In this document: positions 11,148 through 20,898 of the stretch, in pieces | How the letters are laid out: each line of letters begins with the position of its first letter | Numbering within the stretch: the stretch's first letter is position 1 | NCBI GenBank assembly: GCA_030428615.1 | Contig: JAUIDN010000012.1 | Coordinates: 42,582-106,581, forward strand | Length of the DNA: 64,000 nt | Direction: 5' to 3' | Source of the DNA: Alphaproteobacteria bacterium | GTDB taxonomy: Bacteria; Pseudomonadota; Alphaproteobacteria; Sphingomonadales; Emcibacteraceae | Made by a program: the position numbers and the translations under genes | The notes under the pieces: generated by a model | What the model saw: only the letters and a program-made list of their open reading frames with translations | What the model was told of the DNA's origin: nothing | Database searches by the model: none

Positions 11148-11203
11148 TAGATATTGCCCGCACAGATTGAAATATAAGTAAGTTTTGCGGGAGAAACAGG
11201 CCG

Positions 11204-11308
11204 AAACGACTCGGATAGGAAAAAAAACGACTCGGATTCATTTTTTTAAAGACAGCGCGAATCACTTGCTATAAAGTATGTTAACTGTTTGTTAAAGAAG
11301 ACTGAATC
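11204..11308 (+). promoter_or_regulatory. ftsZ leader with five GANTC sites and a 13-bp direct repeat
   Basis: GANTC, the methylation sequence of the cell-cycle methyltransferase CcrM, occurs at 11208, 11229, 11235, 11259 and 11304, that is five times in about 100 bp where chance predicts less than one. Two of the sites lie inside exact 13-bp copies of AAACGACTCGGAT starting at 11204 and 11225, spaced 21 bp or two helical turns. In Caulobacter, ftsZ transcription depends on GANTC methylation. Cell-cycle control here is inferred by analogy. Confidence 0.6.
11281..11295 (+). promoter_or_regulatory. CtrA-type box upstream of ftsZ
   Basis: A perfect TTAA-N7-TTAA (TTAACTGTTTGTTAA) ends 45 bp before the ftsZ start. 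This is the full CtrA recognition motif, and CtrA represses ftsZ in Caulobacter. One or two such matches are expected by chance in a window this size, so support comes mainly from its position and from the adjoining GANTC cluster. Confidence 0.5.
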
Positions 11309-11340
11309 CTGATTTAACAATAGATTGTTGGGAGGTAAAG

Positions 11341-12954
11341 ATGACAATTGAATTTACATCACCGGAATTAACCGAACTTACACCAAAAATTACTGTCTTT
11401 GGTGTTGGCGGTGCTGGTGGTAATGCCGTGAATAATATGGTGGCAGCCGCGCTCAAGGGTGTTGATTTCGTTTGTGCGAATACGGATGCGCAAGCGTTAA
11501 GCCATTCGCAGGCGGAACAGAAGATTCAACTGGGTGCTGAGTTGACACAAGGTCTTGGTGCCGGCGCCCGCCCGGAAGTGGGACGCGCAGCAGCAGAAGA
11601 AACAATGGATCTGATTGTTGAGCATCTTGAAGGTTGTCATATGGCTTTTATTACCGCTGGCATGGGTGGTGGCACCGGAACGGGTGCGGCGCCGATGATT
11701 GCCAAAATGGCGCGCGAGAAAGGCATCCTGACGGTTGGTGTTGTAACAAAGCCATTTCAATTTGAAGGTGGTCGACGTATGAAGCTTGCCGAAGAAGGCA
11801 TCACTGAGCTTTCAAAGTATGTTGATACGCTGATTATCATACCGAACCAAAATCTGTTTAGAATTGCCAATGAGCGCACAACTTTTGCTGATGCATTTGC
11901 CATGGCGGATGAAGTGCTGCATTCAGGTGTCCGCGGTATTACCGATCTGATGATGCTTCCGGGGCTTGTTAACCTTGATTTCGCTGATGTCCGTACGGTC
12001 ATGAGCGAAATGGGTAAGGCGATGATGGGCACGGGCGAAGCTGAAGGGGATAATCGGGCTCTTGAAGCGGCGGAGGCTGCGATTTCAAATCCTTTGCTGG
12101 ATGAGGTGTCCATGAAAGGCGCGCAAGGTGTTCTTATAAATATTACCGGTGGGATGGATCTGACGCTATTTGAAGTAGACGAAGCAGCCAACCGCATTCG
12201 TAGTGAAGTAGATCCGGAGGCCAATATTCTGGTGGGGTCCGCGCTTGATTCAAGTCTTGATGGTAAAATGCGTGTCTCCGTTGTTGCAACAGGTATAGAG
12301 GTCGGGTCGTCATCGGCAGATGATATTCCGCAAAAAACATATAGTCAGTCCGGCGAGGCCGATACAGATGCTGGTGAAAGCAAGGAAAGTGGTTCGGATG
12401 TAAAGTCGGAAACGAATGAAGAACCGCTTGATCTTGTCGATGAAGTGCAGGAAGAAACCGAAGTGCTGCTTAATCAGTTGGACGACAATATCAGAGACAA
12501 GAAAGAAGAAGCCAGTGTTGAAGAAGAAAATATTGCGGAGGACCGTGATGCTCCCTTTGTTGCACCAGAGCCGATGATACCGGAGCAGGAAATCGAGCCA
12601 CTTATACGTGAACAAGACATGATATCTGATCCTTATGCGGAGGCAGATCTTGCGAATAGCGAGCCACGTGAAAAGCCACGCCAAAAACTTGGTTTATTTC
12701 AAAACCTTCTCGGCGGGAAAAAGGAACCAATGGTTCATAAGGAACCGGTTCTGCGTCAGGGAGATATGCTTGGACCGGAAGTTTTAAAGACGGAGCGGGA
12801 AACTGATGCGGTTGAAGAGAAGCCGGCGGTTGTGGCTGAAAAGGAAAATATTGCAGAGCCAGCACCAATCGTAGTCGATGAGCCGGTCAGCGCAAAGGAT
12901 GGAGAAGATGATCATCTCGAAATTCCCGCCTTTTTGCGACGGCAGGCCAATTAG
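11341..12954 (+). CDS. ftsZ: Cell division GTPase FtsZ
   Basis: FtsZ is the tubulin-like GTPase that forms the Z-ring. The ribosome site ggagg at 11331-11335 fixes the ATG. The GTP-binding core spans about residues 15-325 and contains [12 protein letters not shown], the tubulin signature [10 protein letters not shown], and the T7-loop region [20 protein letters not shown] very acidic linker of roughly 190 residues follows, long as in other alphaproteobacteria. The protein ends in [12 protein letters not shown], the conserved C-terminal peptide that binds FtsA. At 537 residues it is longer than E. coli FtsZ only because of the linker. Confidence 0.98.
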   Translation: MTIEFTSPELTELTPKITVFGVGGAGGNAVNNMVAAALKGVDFVCANTDAQALSHSQAEQKIQLGAELTQGLGAGARPEVGRAAAEETMDLIVEHLEGCHMAFITAGMGGGTGTGAAPMIAKMAREKGILTVGVVTKPFQFEGGRRMKLAEEGITELSKYVDTLIIIPNQNLFRIANERTTFADAFAMADEVLHSGVRGITDLMMLPGLVNLDFADVRTVMSEMGKAMMGTGEAEGDNRALEAAEAAISNPLLDEVSMKGAQGVLINITGGMDLTLFEVDEAANRIRSEVDPEANILVGSALDSSLDGKMRVSVVATGIEVGSSSADDIPQKTYSQSGEADTDAGESKESGSDVKSETNEEPLDLVDEVQEETEVLLNQLDDNIRDKKEEASVEEENIAEDRDAPFVAPEPMIPEQEIEPLIREQDMISDPYAEADLANSEPREKPRQKLGLFQNLLGGKKEPMVHKEPVLRQGDMLGPEVLKTERETDAVEEKPAVVAEKENIAEPAPIVVDEPVSAKDGEDDHLEIPAFLRRQAN

Positions 12955-12973
12955 AATAAATTGAATATCAAAT

Positions 12974-13004
12974 AAAAAAGGCGGCTTTACCAGCCGCCTT
13001 TTTT
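12974..13004. terminator. Bidirectional intrinsic terminator after ftsZ
   Basis: The perfect 7-bp GGCGGCT / AGCCGCC stem (12980-12986 and 12992-12998) has a 5-base loop and is flanked by an A tract on the left and a T tract on the right. It can terminate ftsZ rightward and the convergent hppD gene leftward. Confidence 0.9.
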
Positions 13005-13031
13005 GTATTGGTACATATAGAGAAGTGATTT

Positions 13032-14084
13032 TTAGATAATGCCTCTTCTTATCTGATCAAGTTCGATGGATTCAAATAATGCTTTGAAATTTCCTTCTCC
13101 AAAACCATTATTACCCTTTCGCTGTATAATTTCGAAGAAGATCGGGCCAATGACCGTATCGGTAAAAATTTGAAGAAGAATGCCGTCTTCTTTACCACCG
13201 TCAATCAGAATTCGGCGTTTTCTCAATTCTTCAATATTTTCTTCATGCTCATCAATTCGGTCATCAATCAGATCATAGTATGTATCTATTGTATCCTGCA
13301 GCGGCACGTCGCGGGATTTTAATACATCGACCGTTTTGTAGATATCATTGGTATAAAGCGCAATATGCTGGATACCTTCGCCACGATATTCATTCAGATA
13401 TTCAACGATTTGTGATTGGTTATCCTTGGATTCGTTAAGAGGGATATGAATCTTTCCACATGGGCTTGTCATTGCTTTACTCGTCAGACCTGTCTTCTGT
13501 CCATCGATATCAAAGAATTTAAGCTCCTTGAAATTAAAAATACGTTCATAAAAATCGGCCCAATAGCCCATGCGGCCCGTGTATACATTATGTGTGAGAT
13601 GATCGATAAATTCGAAACCGGTATCGGCTATGTCGGTTATGTTGTCATTGTCAACGGGTACGAAATCTACATCGTAAATGCTGTTTTCACCATAGCGGTC
13701 AACAAGGTAAAGTCTGCTGCCGCCGATGCCTTCAATGGCCGGTATATAAAGCTCCATCGGGGCGATTTCCTGCGCTACGGGGTTTGCGCCCTGGGCGATG
13801 GCATGATCATATGCCTCTTTTGAGTTTCTTACACGGAATGCCATTGCGCAGATGCTGGGCCCATGCGCAAAAGCATAGCGCTGTGCAAAGCTGTTTGGTT
13901 CAGCGTTGATAAGAAAATTAACACCGCCCGCCTTATGCAGGGTTACATTCTTTGACCGATGTTTGGCGATCATTTTAAAACCAAGCTGTGCGAATAGTTT
14001 TCTTAAAAGTTCGGGCTCTGGTGATGCGTACTCCACAAATTCGAAGCCATCAACACCCATCGGGTTTTCAAATAAATCTGCCAT
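13032..14084 (-). CDS. hppD: 4-hydroxyphenylpyruvate dioxygenase
   Basis: This non-haem Fe(II) enzyme converts 4-hydroxyphenylpyruvate to homogentisate in tyrosine degradation. I place the start at 14084 (MADLFENP) because gagga lies 5-6 bases before it; this gives 350 residues, normal for the family, whereas a longer frame would begin at 14123. Two vicinal-oxygen-chelate modules are present. Iron ligands are predicted in FIDHLTHNVYTGRM (His), GIQHIALYTND (His) and the C-terminal ALFESIELDQIRRG (Glu). No homogentisate dioxygenase or fumarylacetoacetase lies nearby. A divergent Lrp/AsnC gene is its likely regulator. Confidence 0.94.
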   Translation of the reverse strand: MADLFENPMGVDGFEFVEYASPEPELLRKLFAQLGFKMIAKHRSKNVTLHKAGGVNFLINAEPNSFAQRYAFAHGPSICAMAFRVRNSKEAYDHAIAQGANPVAQEIAPMELYIPAIEGIGGSRLYLVDRYGENSIYDVDFVPVDNDNITDIADTGFEFIDHLTHNVYTGRMGYWADFYERIFNFKELKFFDIDGQKTGLTSKAMTSPCGKIHIPLNESKDNQSQIVEYLNEYRGEGIQHIALYTNDIYKTVDVLKSRDVPLQDTIDTYYDLIDDRIDEHEENIEELRKRRILIDGGKEDGILLQIFTDTVIGPIFFEIIQRKGNNGFGEGNFKALFESIELDQIRRGII

Positions 14085-14110
14085 TTTTTCCTCATATCCA
14101 AATGAATTAT

Positions 14111-14138
14111 ATAATATTGGCAAATATAAACCAATTAT
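14111..14138. promoter_or_regulatory. Inverted repeat in the hppD-lrp intergenic region
   Basis: ATAATATTGG (14111-14120) and CCAATTAT (14131-14138) form an imperfect inverted repeat with one unpaired base and a 10-base spacer, directly upstream of hppD. It could be an operator for the divergent Lrp/AsnC protein. This rests on symmetry and position only. Confidence 0.35.
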
Positions 14139-14181
14139 AGTGAAATATTGTTTTTATATTCGTATGTTTTCGTTTATTATT

Positions 14182-14194
14182 GAAATATAATTTC
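14182..14194. promoter_or_regulatory. 13-bp palindrome upstream of the Lrp/AsnC gene
   Basis: GAAAT-ATA-ATTTC is an AT-rich palindrome of the size bound by Lrp/AsnC dimers. It lies 20 bp before the regulator start codon, so autoregulation is plausible. AT-rich palindromes are common in such regions, so confidence is low. Confidence 0.3.
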
Positions 14195-14214
14195 GATATA
14201 ATGGATAATATGAT

Positions 14215-14694
14215 ATGTCAATTTCATTAGATTCTTCTGATATCAAGATTCTGAATTTAATTCAGAAGAATGCCACCTACACAAATCAGGAGATAGCAGA
14301 TTTGACGGGTGTATCTGCGACATCGGTCTGGCGACGGATTAAAAACCTGGAAGATGTCGGTGTTATAAAAGGAACCGTGGCGCTACTGGACCGAAAGAAA
14401 ACGAACCTTAATGTATGCGCGATGATACACGTCAGACTTAATCGACATGGGGAAGATACCCGCATAGAGTTTGAAAATTTCATTGAGCAGAGACCCGAAG
14501 TGACAGAGTGTTATGCCATACTCGGAAGCCATGATTACTCGCTCACTGTTGTTGTACCGGATGTCGAAAAGTTTGAAAAATTTCTTGCGGGCCATTTGCT
14601 CAATCACCCGATGATATCAGAGTCGACATCTTATTTCACATTAAGGCAGGTAAAGTATTCAACGGCACTCCCGCTTGATCTTGGGCGGAATTAG
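14215..14694 (+). CDS. Lrp/AsnC family transcriptional regulator
   Basis: A 159-residue feast/famine regulator. The N-terminal AsnC-type helix-turn-helix (LDSSDIKILNLIQKNATYT, then IADLTGVSATSVWRRIKNLE, about residues 5-50) binds DNA. The C-terminal RAM domain contains TECYAILGSHDYSLTVVVPD with the conserved GxxDY effector/oligomer motif. It is divergent from hppD with 130 bp between the starts, an arrangement that suggests amino-acid- or tyrosine-responsive control of hppD and of itself. Its 3' end overlaps the convergent znuA-like gene by 4 bp. The effector cannot be read from sequence. Confidence 0.9.
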   Translation: MSISLDSSDIKILNLIQKNATYTNQEIADLTGVSATSVWRRIKNLEDVGVIKGTVALLDRKKTNLNVCAMIHVRLNRHGEDTRIEFENFIEQRPEVTECYAILGSHDYSLTVVVPDVEKFEKFLAGHLLNHPMISESTSYFTLRQVKYSTALPLDLGRN

Positions 14695-15650
14695 TTGGCG
14701 CCGAACATAAAGGCTTCTTCTTTTTCCTGGCAGTCGAGAATGCTTTGTGTGATTTCAAACATAAGCTGAAAATAGCTTTCGGGTCCCGGCTCAAGATATT
14801 GTCCCAAATGATCGACCACGCCATATCCCGCTGTTGTATCGCCCATAACGGCCATGGCGATGCGCGGATGTGTCCCCGGTATAGCAAGGACACAGGTAAC
14901 ATTTTTTTCTGCAGCAATTTGCTTCAGAGCAGCCAGATGCTTGACACTTGGTGTTTCATCAGATTTAAGCTGGATGGCGCCAAAGCTTCTCAGCGCGAAT
15001 GCTTTTTCATAATATTGGAATGCATCATGATAAACGATCATTGCACTGTCGCGCAGTGGGCGTAACAGTTCGCGAATAAGTTCTTCCTGTTCATACAGCT
15101 CTTTAATAAGGAGGTTGGCATTTTTCACATATGTAACAGTATTCGCAGGGTCAAGGTCTGATAATGTTTCTTCAATGATACTGACAATGCGCCTTGTATT
15201 CGAAGGATCCAGCCAAATGTGAAGATCCATATCGCTATGTTTATGCTCTTCATCCATCTCACCTTCGGAGAACCAAATTTTACTTGTTCTATAGGGGTAC
15301 AGTATAATCCCCTCCTGCTCCGCGAATGCAATGGCATTTAATGTGGGGCTATCCGCCCTTGAGGTTGATCTTAAGAAGGTCTCAAATTTGGGCGAGATAT
15401 AGAACAACACATCTGCATTTGCGACCTTTCTGAAGTCCGATGGCTTCATTCTGAAAATGTGCGGCGTGACGCCACCTTGAACTAAAAGTTGTGGCTTGCC
15501 TGTATCGCCCATCACACGCGATACCAGGGAGTGAATGGGTTTGATACTGGTTACCACATTTAATTCCTTAGAAGTGGCCGAACTAGTGGTCACCAAAACG
15601 AGGCTAAGCAATAAAAATACAAATGATTTGCAACAACTAATTTTCATCAT
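14691..15650 (-). CDS. znuA: Zinc ABC transporter substrate-binding protein ZnuA-like
   Basis: A periplasmic cluster A-I solute-binding protein that captures Zn2+ (or Mn2+) for an ABC importer. The 319 residues begin with a signal peptide (hydrophobic FVFLLLSLVLV, cleavage near SSA-TS). Metal-ligand positions of the family are visible: GGVTPHIFRMKPSDF (His), DMDLHIWLDP (His) and YHDAFQYYEKAF (His), with an acidic ligand expected near the C-terminus. The His-rich loop is reduced to DEEHKHSD. No ATPase or permease gene is in the window, so it is separated from its transporter. A Zur-like operator lies 27 bp upstream. Confidence 0.88.
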   Translation of the reverse strand: MMKISCCKSFVFLLLSLVLVTTSSATSKELNVVTSIKPIHSLVSRVMGDTGKPQLLVQGGVTPHIFRMKPSDFRKVANADVLFYISPKFETFLRSTSRADSPTLNAIAFAEQEGIILYPYRTSKIWFSEGEMDEEHKHSDMDLHIWLDPSNTRRIVSIIEETLSDLDPANTVTYVKNANLLIKELYEQEELIRELLRPLRDSAMIVYHDAFQYYEKAFALRSFGAIQLKSDETPSVKHLAALKQIAAEKNVTCVLAIPGTHPRIAMAVMGDTTAGYGVVDHLGQYLEPGPESYFQLMFEITQSILDCQEKEEAFMFGAN

Positions 15651-15676
15651 TTCAACTTACAAAATTTTTTACAATA

Positions 15677-15691
15677 TGTTACTGTATAACA
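15677..15691 (-). promoter_or_regulatory. Zur-like operator upstream of znuA
   Basis: TGTTACTGTATAACA has the TGTTA-N5-TAACA dyad and TATAACA half of known proteobacterial Zur boxes. It lies 27-41 bp upstream of the zinc-binding protein start, where a repressor would block transcription. Zinc-responsive repression is inferred. Confidence 0.6.
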
Positions 15692-15862
15692 TTATTATAC
15701 ATAAGGCAATCTTTGAAATATAAAAGGTCAACGTTCTATGGGAAACCTTTTTCACAAAATATTGTGTTTTTTATATGTCTTTTTTTAAAATGCCATGGTG
15801 ATTTTTTCCTGAAGCGTGGTATATAATTGAGCAACTGATTAAATTCAATAATGGAAAATTGA

Positions 15863-16651
15863 ATGAATATGAATTTATCTTACAATATTGCGAGCCGCGC
15901 ACTTCGACCGGTAAAAGCGACTTTCCTGCTGTTATCATTTCTTCTACTGACGGCCTGTGGTTCTGAAAAACTCGCCTATCGCGATCTGCCTGTTGACCAG
16001 CTATATATTGAGGCGCAGAAGTTTATTGATCGTGGAGAGTATAGAATTGCAGCAGTTGCGTTTGATGAAGTAGAAAGACAACACCCTTATTCGGTGTGGG
16101 CGAGGCGGGCCCAATTGATGTCTGCTTACTCATTTTATATGGCGAATGAATATGAGGGCGCCATATTGGCAGCGGATCGTTTCTTGCAATTACATCCCGC
16201 TAATAAGAACGCGCCCTATGCTCGTTATCTCTTGGCGCTATGCTATTACGAGCAAATTGCCGATGTGAGAAGAGATCAAAATAATACCGAAGAAGCGCTC
16301 AGATTGTTCCAGCAGGTTGTACGTTTGCATCCTGATACAGATTATGCGAAAGATGCGCGCGTAAAGATCGAACTTACGTTAGATCACTTGGCGGGTAAAG
16401 AAATGGAGATTGGCCGTTTTTATCAGACAACGGGTGAGCTGTTTGCAGCCATTGGCCGGTTTAACAATGTGATCCAGAAATATGAAATGAGCAGCCATAC
16501 ACCGGAAGCATTACTTAGAATAACAGAAGCATATCTAGCCCTTGGTATTGTTTCGGAAGCGCGAAAATCAGCAGCCGTGCTTGCACTTAATTTCCCCGAA
16601 AGCGAATGGAACAGATATAGCGAAGAACTCTTGCGCGAACATGGAAGTTAA
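15863..16651 (+). CDS. bamD: Outer membrane assembly lipoprotein BamD
   Basis: BamD is an essential lipoprotein of the BAM complex that inserts beta-barrel proteins into the outer membrane. The 262 residues carry a signal peptide ending in lipobox LLTAC, with the lipidated Cys near residue 32. Tetratricopeptide-like helix pairs follow, for example YIEAQKFIDRGEYRIAAVAF, RRAQLMSAYSFYMANEYEGA and PYARYLLALCYYEQI. DRDQ-like RRDQNNTEEALRLFQQV is typical of the family. recN starts 15 bp downstream. In relatives lpxC often precedes bamD, but here it does not. Confidence 0.93.
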   Translation: MNMNLSYNIASRALRPVKATFLLLSFLLLTACGSEKLAYRDLPVDQLYIEAQKFIDRGEYRIAAVAFDEVERQHPYSVWARRAQLMSAYSFYMANEYEGAILAADRFLQLHPANKNAPYARYLLALCYYEQIADVRRDQNNTEEALRLFQQVVRLHPDTDYAKDARVKIELTLDHLAGKEMEIGRFYQTTGELFAAIGRFNNVIQKYEMSSHTPEALLRITEAYLALGIVSEARKSAAVLALNFPESEWNRYSEELLREHGS

Positions 16652-16666
16652 GGGATAATTTTTTTA

Positions 16667-18337
16667 ATGATTGTTTCGCTTGCGATCAGGGATATTGTTC
16701 TAATAGACCGCCTTCAAATGGATTTTGAAGACGGTCTATGTGTTTTAAGTGGCGAAACCGGGGCGGGAAAGTCGATTTTACTATCTGGTATTGGACTTGC
16801 AATTGGTGCACGCGGAGGACGTGAATTAATTCGGCAAGGAAAAGATCAAGGTAGTGTGAGCGTCGAGATGCAATTGGATGCAGATCATAGGGTGTGGCAG
16901 ATACTTGATGAGCAAGGCATAGATTATGAGCCAAGCCAGATTATAATACGCAGGGTTATATCCAGTGACGGGCGCAGCAGGGCTTTTATCAATGATCAGT
17001 CGGTGAGTGTTTCACTGCTGCGTACGATCGGAGAATGCCTGATTGAAATTCATGGTCAACACGATGAAAGAGGCTTGCTTAATCCGTCAGGTCATCGTGA
17101 ATTGCTTGATGAGTTTGGTGGTTACGAGCAGGCAGTTGGTGAAGTGCGGGAAAATTTTGAAAAGTTATCGAATTTGAAGAGTGAGCTGCAGGCTGAGAAG
17201 CATAAACTCGCATTGGCGAAAGAAGATGAAGATTATATCCGTTATAATCTGGAAGAATTGGAACAACTTAATCCGGAGATTGGAGAAGAAGAGGAGCTTT
17301 CCAAAGAACGTACCCGGATGATGCAGGGAGAAACCCTTTCGGAGGGATTGACAGAACTTTTAAATAAATTGTTGAATGATAAAGGGGTAGATACGATTTT
17401 GCGAGCAACGCTTAGAAGAATAGAACGAATGTCGGCACAGGCGCCCGGATTACTGGATGGGATATCGGAAACGCTAGACAGAGCAGCAAATGAAACCGCA
17501 GATGCCATTTCGGAATTGGAGAGTTTGATTAGAGATATGGAATTTAATCCTCATGATCTGGAAAACACGGAGGAACGTCTTTTTGCGATCCGTGCTGCCG
17601 CTCGCAAACACAGTTGTTCAGCAGACGCGCTTGTATCAATTAAGAACGAATTTGAAGAAAAATTGAATGCGTTAACTTTCAGTGATGAAGAAGTTAAACG
17701 TTTGGAAAAAGATGTGGAGAATGCACGAGTAACGTTTGAAGCATCTGTACGGAGACTGACAGGAGAACGCGAGAAAGCCGCAGATACACTTGACCATCAG
17801 GTCAATGAGGAACTGCCGGCATTAAAGATGGAAAAGGCAGAATTTAAAACCTTTTTCGAACCGATGGAACCGGAAAGTTGGAATGCTGGTGGTGGAGAAC
17901 GGGTGGATTTCAGGGTATCTACCAATCCTGGCGCGCCATTTGGCGGGCTGATAAAAATTGCTTCAGGTGGCGAGCTCTCAAGGTTTATACTGGCGCTTAA
18001 GGTTGTTCTCGCGCGTAAGACAAGTGTGGCAACTTTAATCTTTGATGAAATTGACCAAGGAGTTGGCGGTGCTGTTGCAAATGCGGTCGGGGAACGGCTT
18101 GCGGAACTGGCTAACAAAGCGCAAATTCTTGTTATTACCCATTCACCGCAGGTAGCGGCGAGAGGGAACAGTCATTGGCTTATCAATAAAAGTATAAAAG
18201 AGAAGGGTGAAATGGTGACAACCGCGGTCGTTCAACTTGGTAAAGAAAGTCGCCGTGAAGAAATCGCCAGAATGCTTGCAGGTGCCGAAGTGACCAACGA
18301 AGCGCGCGCGGCAGCAGATAACCTGTTGCAGGGGTAA
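16667..18337 (+). CDS. recN: DNA repair protein RecN
   Basis: RecN is an SMC-like ATPase that tethers DNA during double-strand-break repair. The 556 residues begin with a head domain containing the Walker A motif GETGAGKSILLSGI (residues about 31-44). Two predicted coiled-coil arms, rich in Glu/Lys/Leu, lie around 155-370. The C-terminal head half has ASGGELSRFILALKVV (ABC signature), TLIFDEIDQGVGG (Walker B) and LVITHSPQVAARG (D/H-loop region). It sits between bamD and ligA, the common alphaproteobacterial order. Confidence 0.96.
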   Translation: MIVSLAIRDIVLIDRLQMDFEDGLCVLSGETGAGKSILLSGIGLAIGARGGRELIRQGKDQGSVSVEMQLDADHRVWQILDEQGIDYEPSQIIIRRVISSDGRSRAFINDQSVSVSLLRTIGECLIEIHGQHDERGLLNPSGHRELLDEFGGYEQAVGEVRENFEKLSNLKSELQAEKHKLALAKEDEDYIRYNLEELEQLNPEIGEEEELSKERTRMMQGETLSEGLTELLNKLLNDKGVDTILRATLRRIERMSAQAPGLLDGISETLDRAANETADAISELESLIRDMEFNPHDLENTEERLFAIRAAARKHSCSADALVSIKNEFEEKLNALTFSDEEVKRLEKDVENARVTFEASVRRLTGEREKAADTLDHQVNEELPALKMEKAEFKTFFEPMEPESWNAGGGERVDFRVSTNPGAPFGGLIKIASGGELSRFILALKVVLARKTSVATLIFDEIDQGVGGAVANAVGERLAELANKAQILVITHSPQVAARGNSHWLINKSIKEKGEMVTTAVVQLGKESRREEIARMLAGAEVTNEARAAADNLLQG

Positions 18338-18358
18338 TCATGTCGATGGAAACGTTGA

Positions 18359-20446
<2,088 letters not shown>

Positions 20447-20528
20447 ATATGCATTTATTGCATGGCTGGTTGGCTAAAATGCCGTCTACTCATTCCAAAT
20501 AAGAATGGATATATCCTAAGAGCAGGAG

Positions 20529-20576
20529 ATGAAAAACATCTTCAATGAATTTAATTCAGCAGATTTTTTAGGATAG
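20529..20576 (+). CDS. Possible 15-codon leader ORF
   Basis: An ATG at 20529 opens a 15-residue frame (MKNIFNEFNSADFLG) that stops 4 bp before the next gene. An aggag sequence abuts its start, closer than ideal. Its NSADFLG end faintly resembles the FMDLLG motif of the downstream protein. It could be a leader peptide or chance; I see no proof of translation. Confidence 0.2.
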   Translation: MKNIFNEFNSADFLG

Positions 20577-20580
20577 ATCA

Positions 20581-20841
20581 ATGATAAGAATGTTTAACAC
20601 ATATAGCTTCATGGACCTGTTGAAGGATTATAATTATGTTCCTGAAGCAGAAAAAACTGAAGTGGAATTTCCAGAGAATGTAACCGCGCTTGTTGCCTCT
20701 TTTATGGATATGATTAAGAGCAGAACAACAGATTACGATTTTATGGACCTTCTTGGTGATAGCGGTTATGTCCCTGTCAATGATAACTGGGTGAAAGTGC
20801 TTTCAAACGATAACAACGATGGCGAAAAAGTCGCGTCATAA
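20581..20841 (+). CDS. Small protein with two FMDLL-D-x-x-YVP repeats
   Basis: I do not recognise a family for this 86-residue protein. It is made of two copies of one motif: YSFMDLLKDYNYVPEAE at residues 8-24 and YDFMDLLGDSGYVPVND at 52-68. A helical spacer (NVTALVASFMDMIKSR) joins them, so it looks like an internal duplication. It has no signal peptide, membrane helix or cysteine, and it is acidic. An aggata ribosome site precedes the ATG and a strong terminator follows the stop, which supports a real single-gene transcript between ligA and the convergent prmA. Function unknown; a short linear binding motif displayed twice is one possibility. Confidence 0.6.
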   Translation: MIRMFNTYSFMDLLKDYNYVPEAEKTEVEFPENVTALVASFMDMIKSRTTDYDFMDLLGDSGYVPVNDNWVKVLSNDNNDGEKVAS

Positions 20842-20853
20842 GATATCATGTAG

Positions 20854-20898
20854 TTGTGGCGGCGATGATTTGCTGCCACAATTTAATTTATTTTTTCC
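20854..20898. terminator. Intrinsic terminator between the FMDLL-repeat gene and prmA
   Basis: TTGTGGCGGC (20854-20863) pairs with GCTGCCACAA (20872-20881) over 10 bp with one G-T wobble and an 8-base loop. A T-rich tract follows it. It lies just before the convergent prmA stop. Confidence 0.75.
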
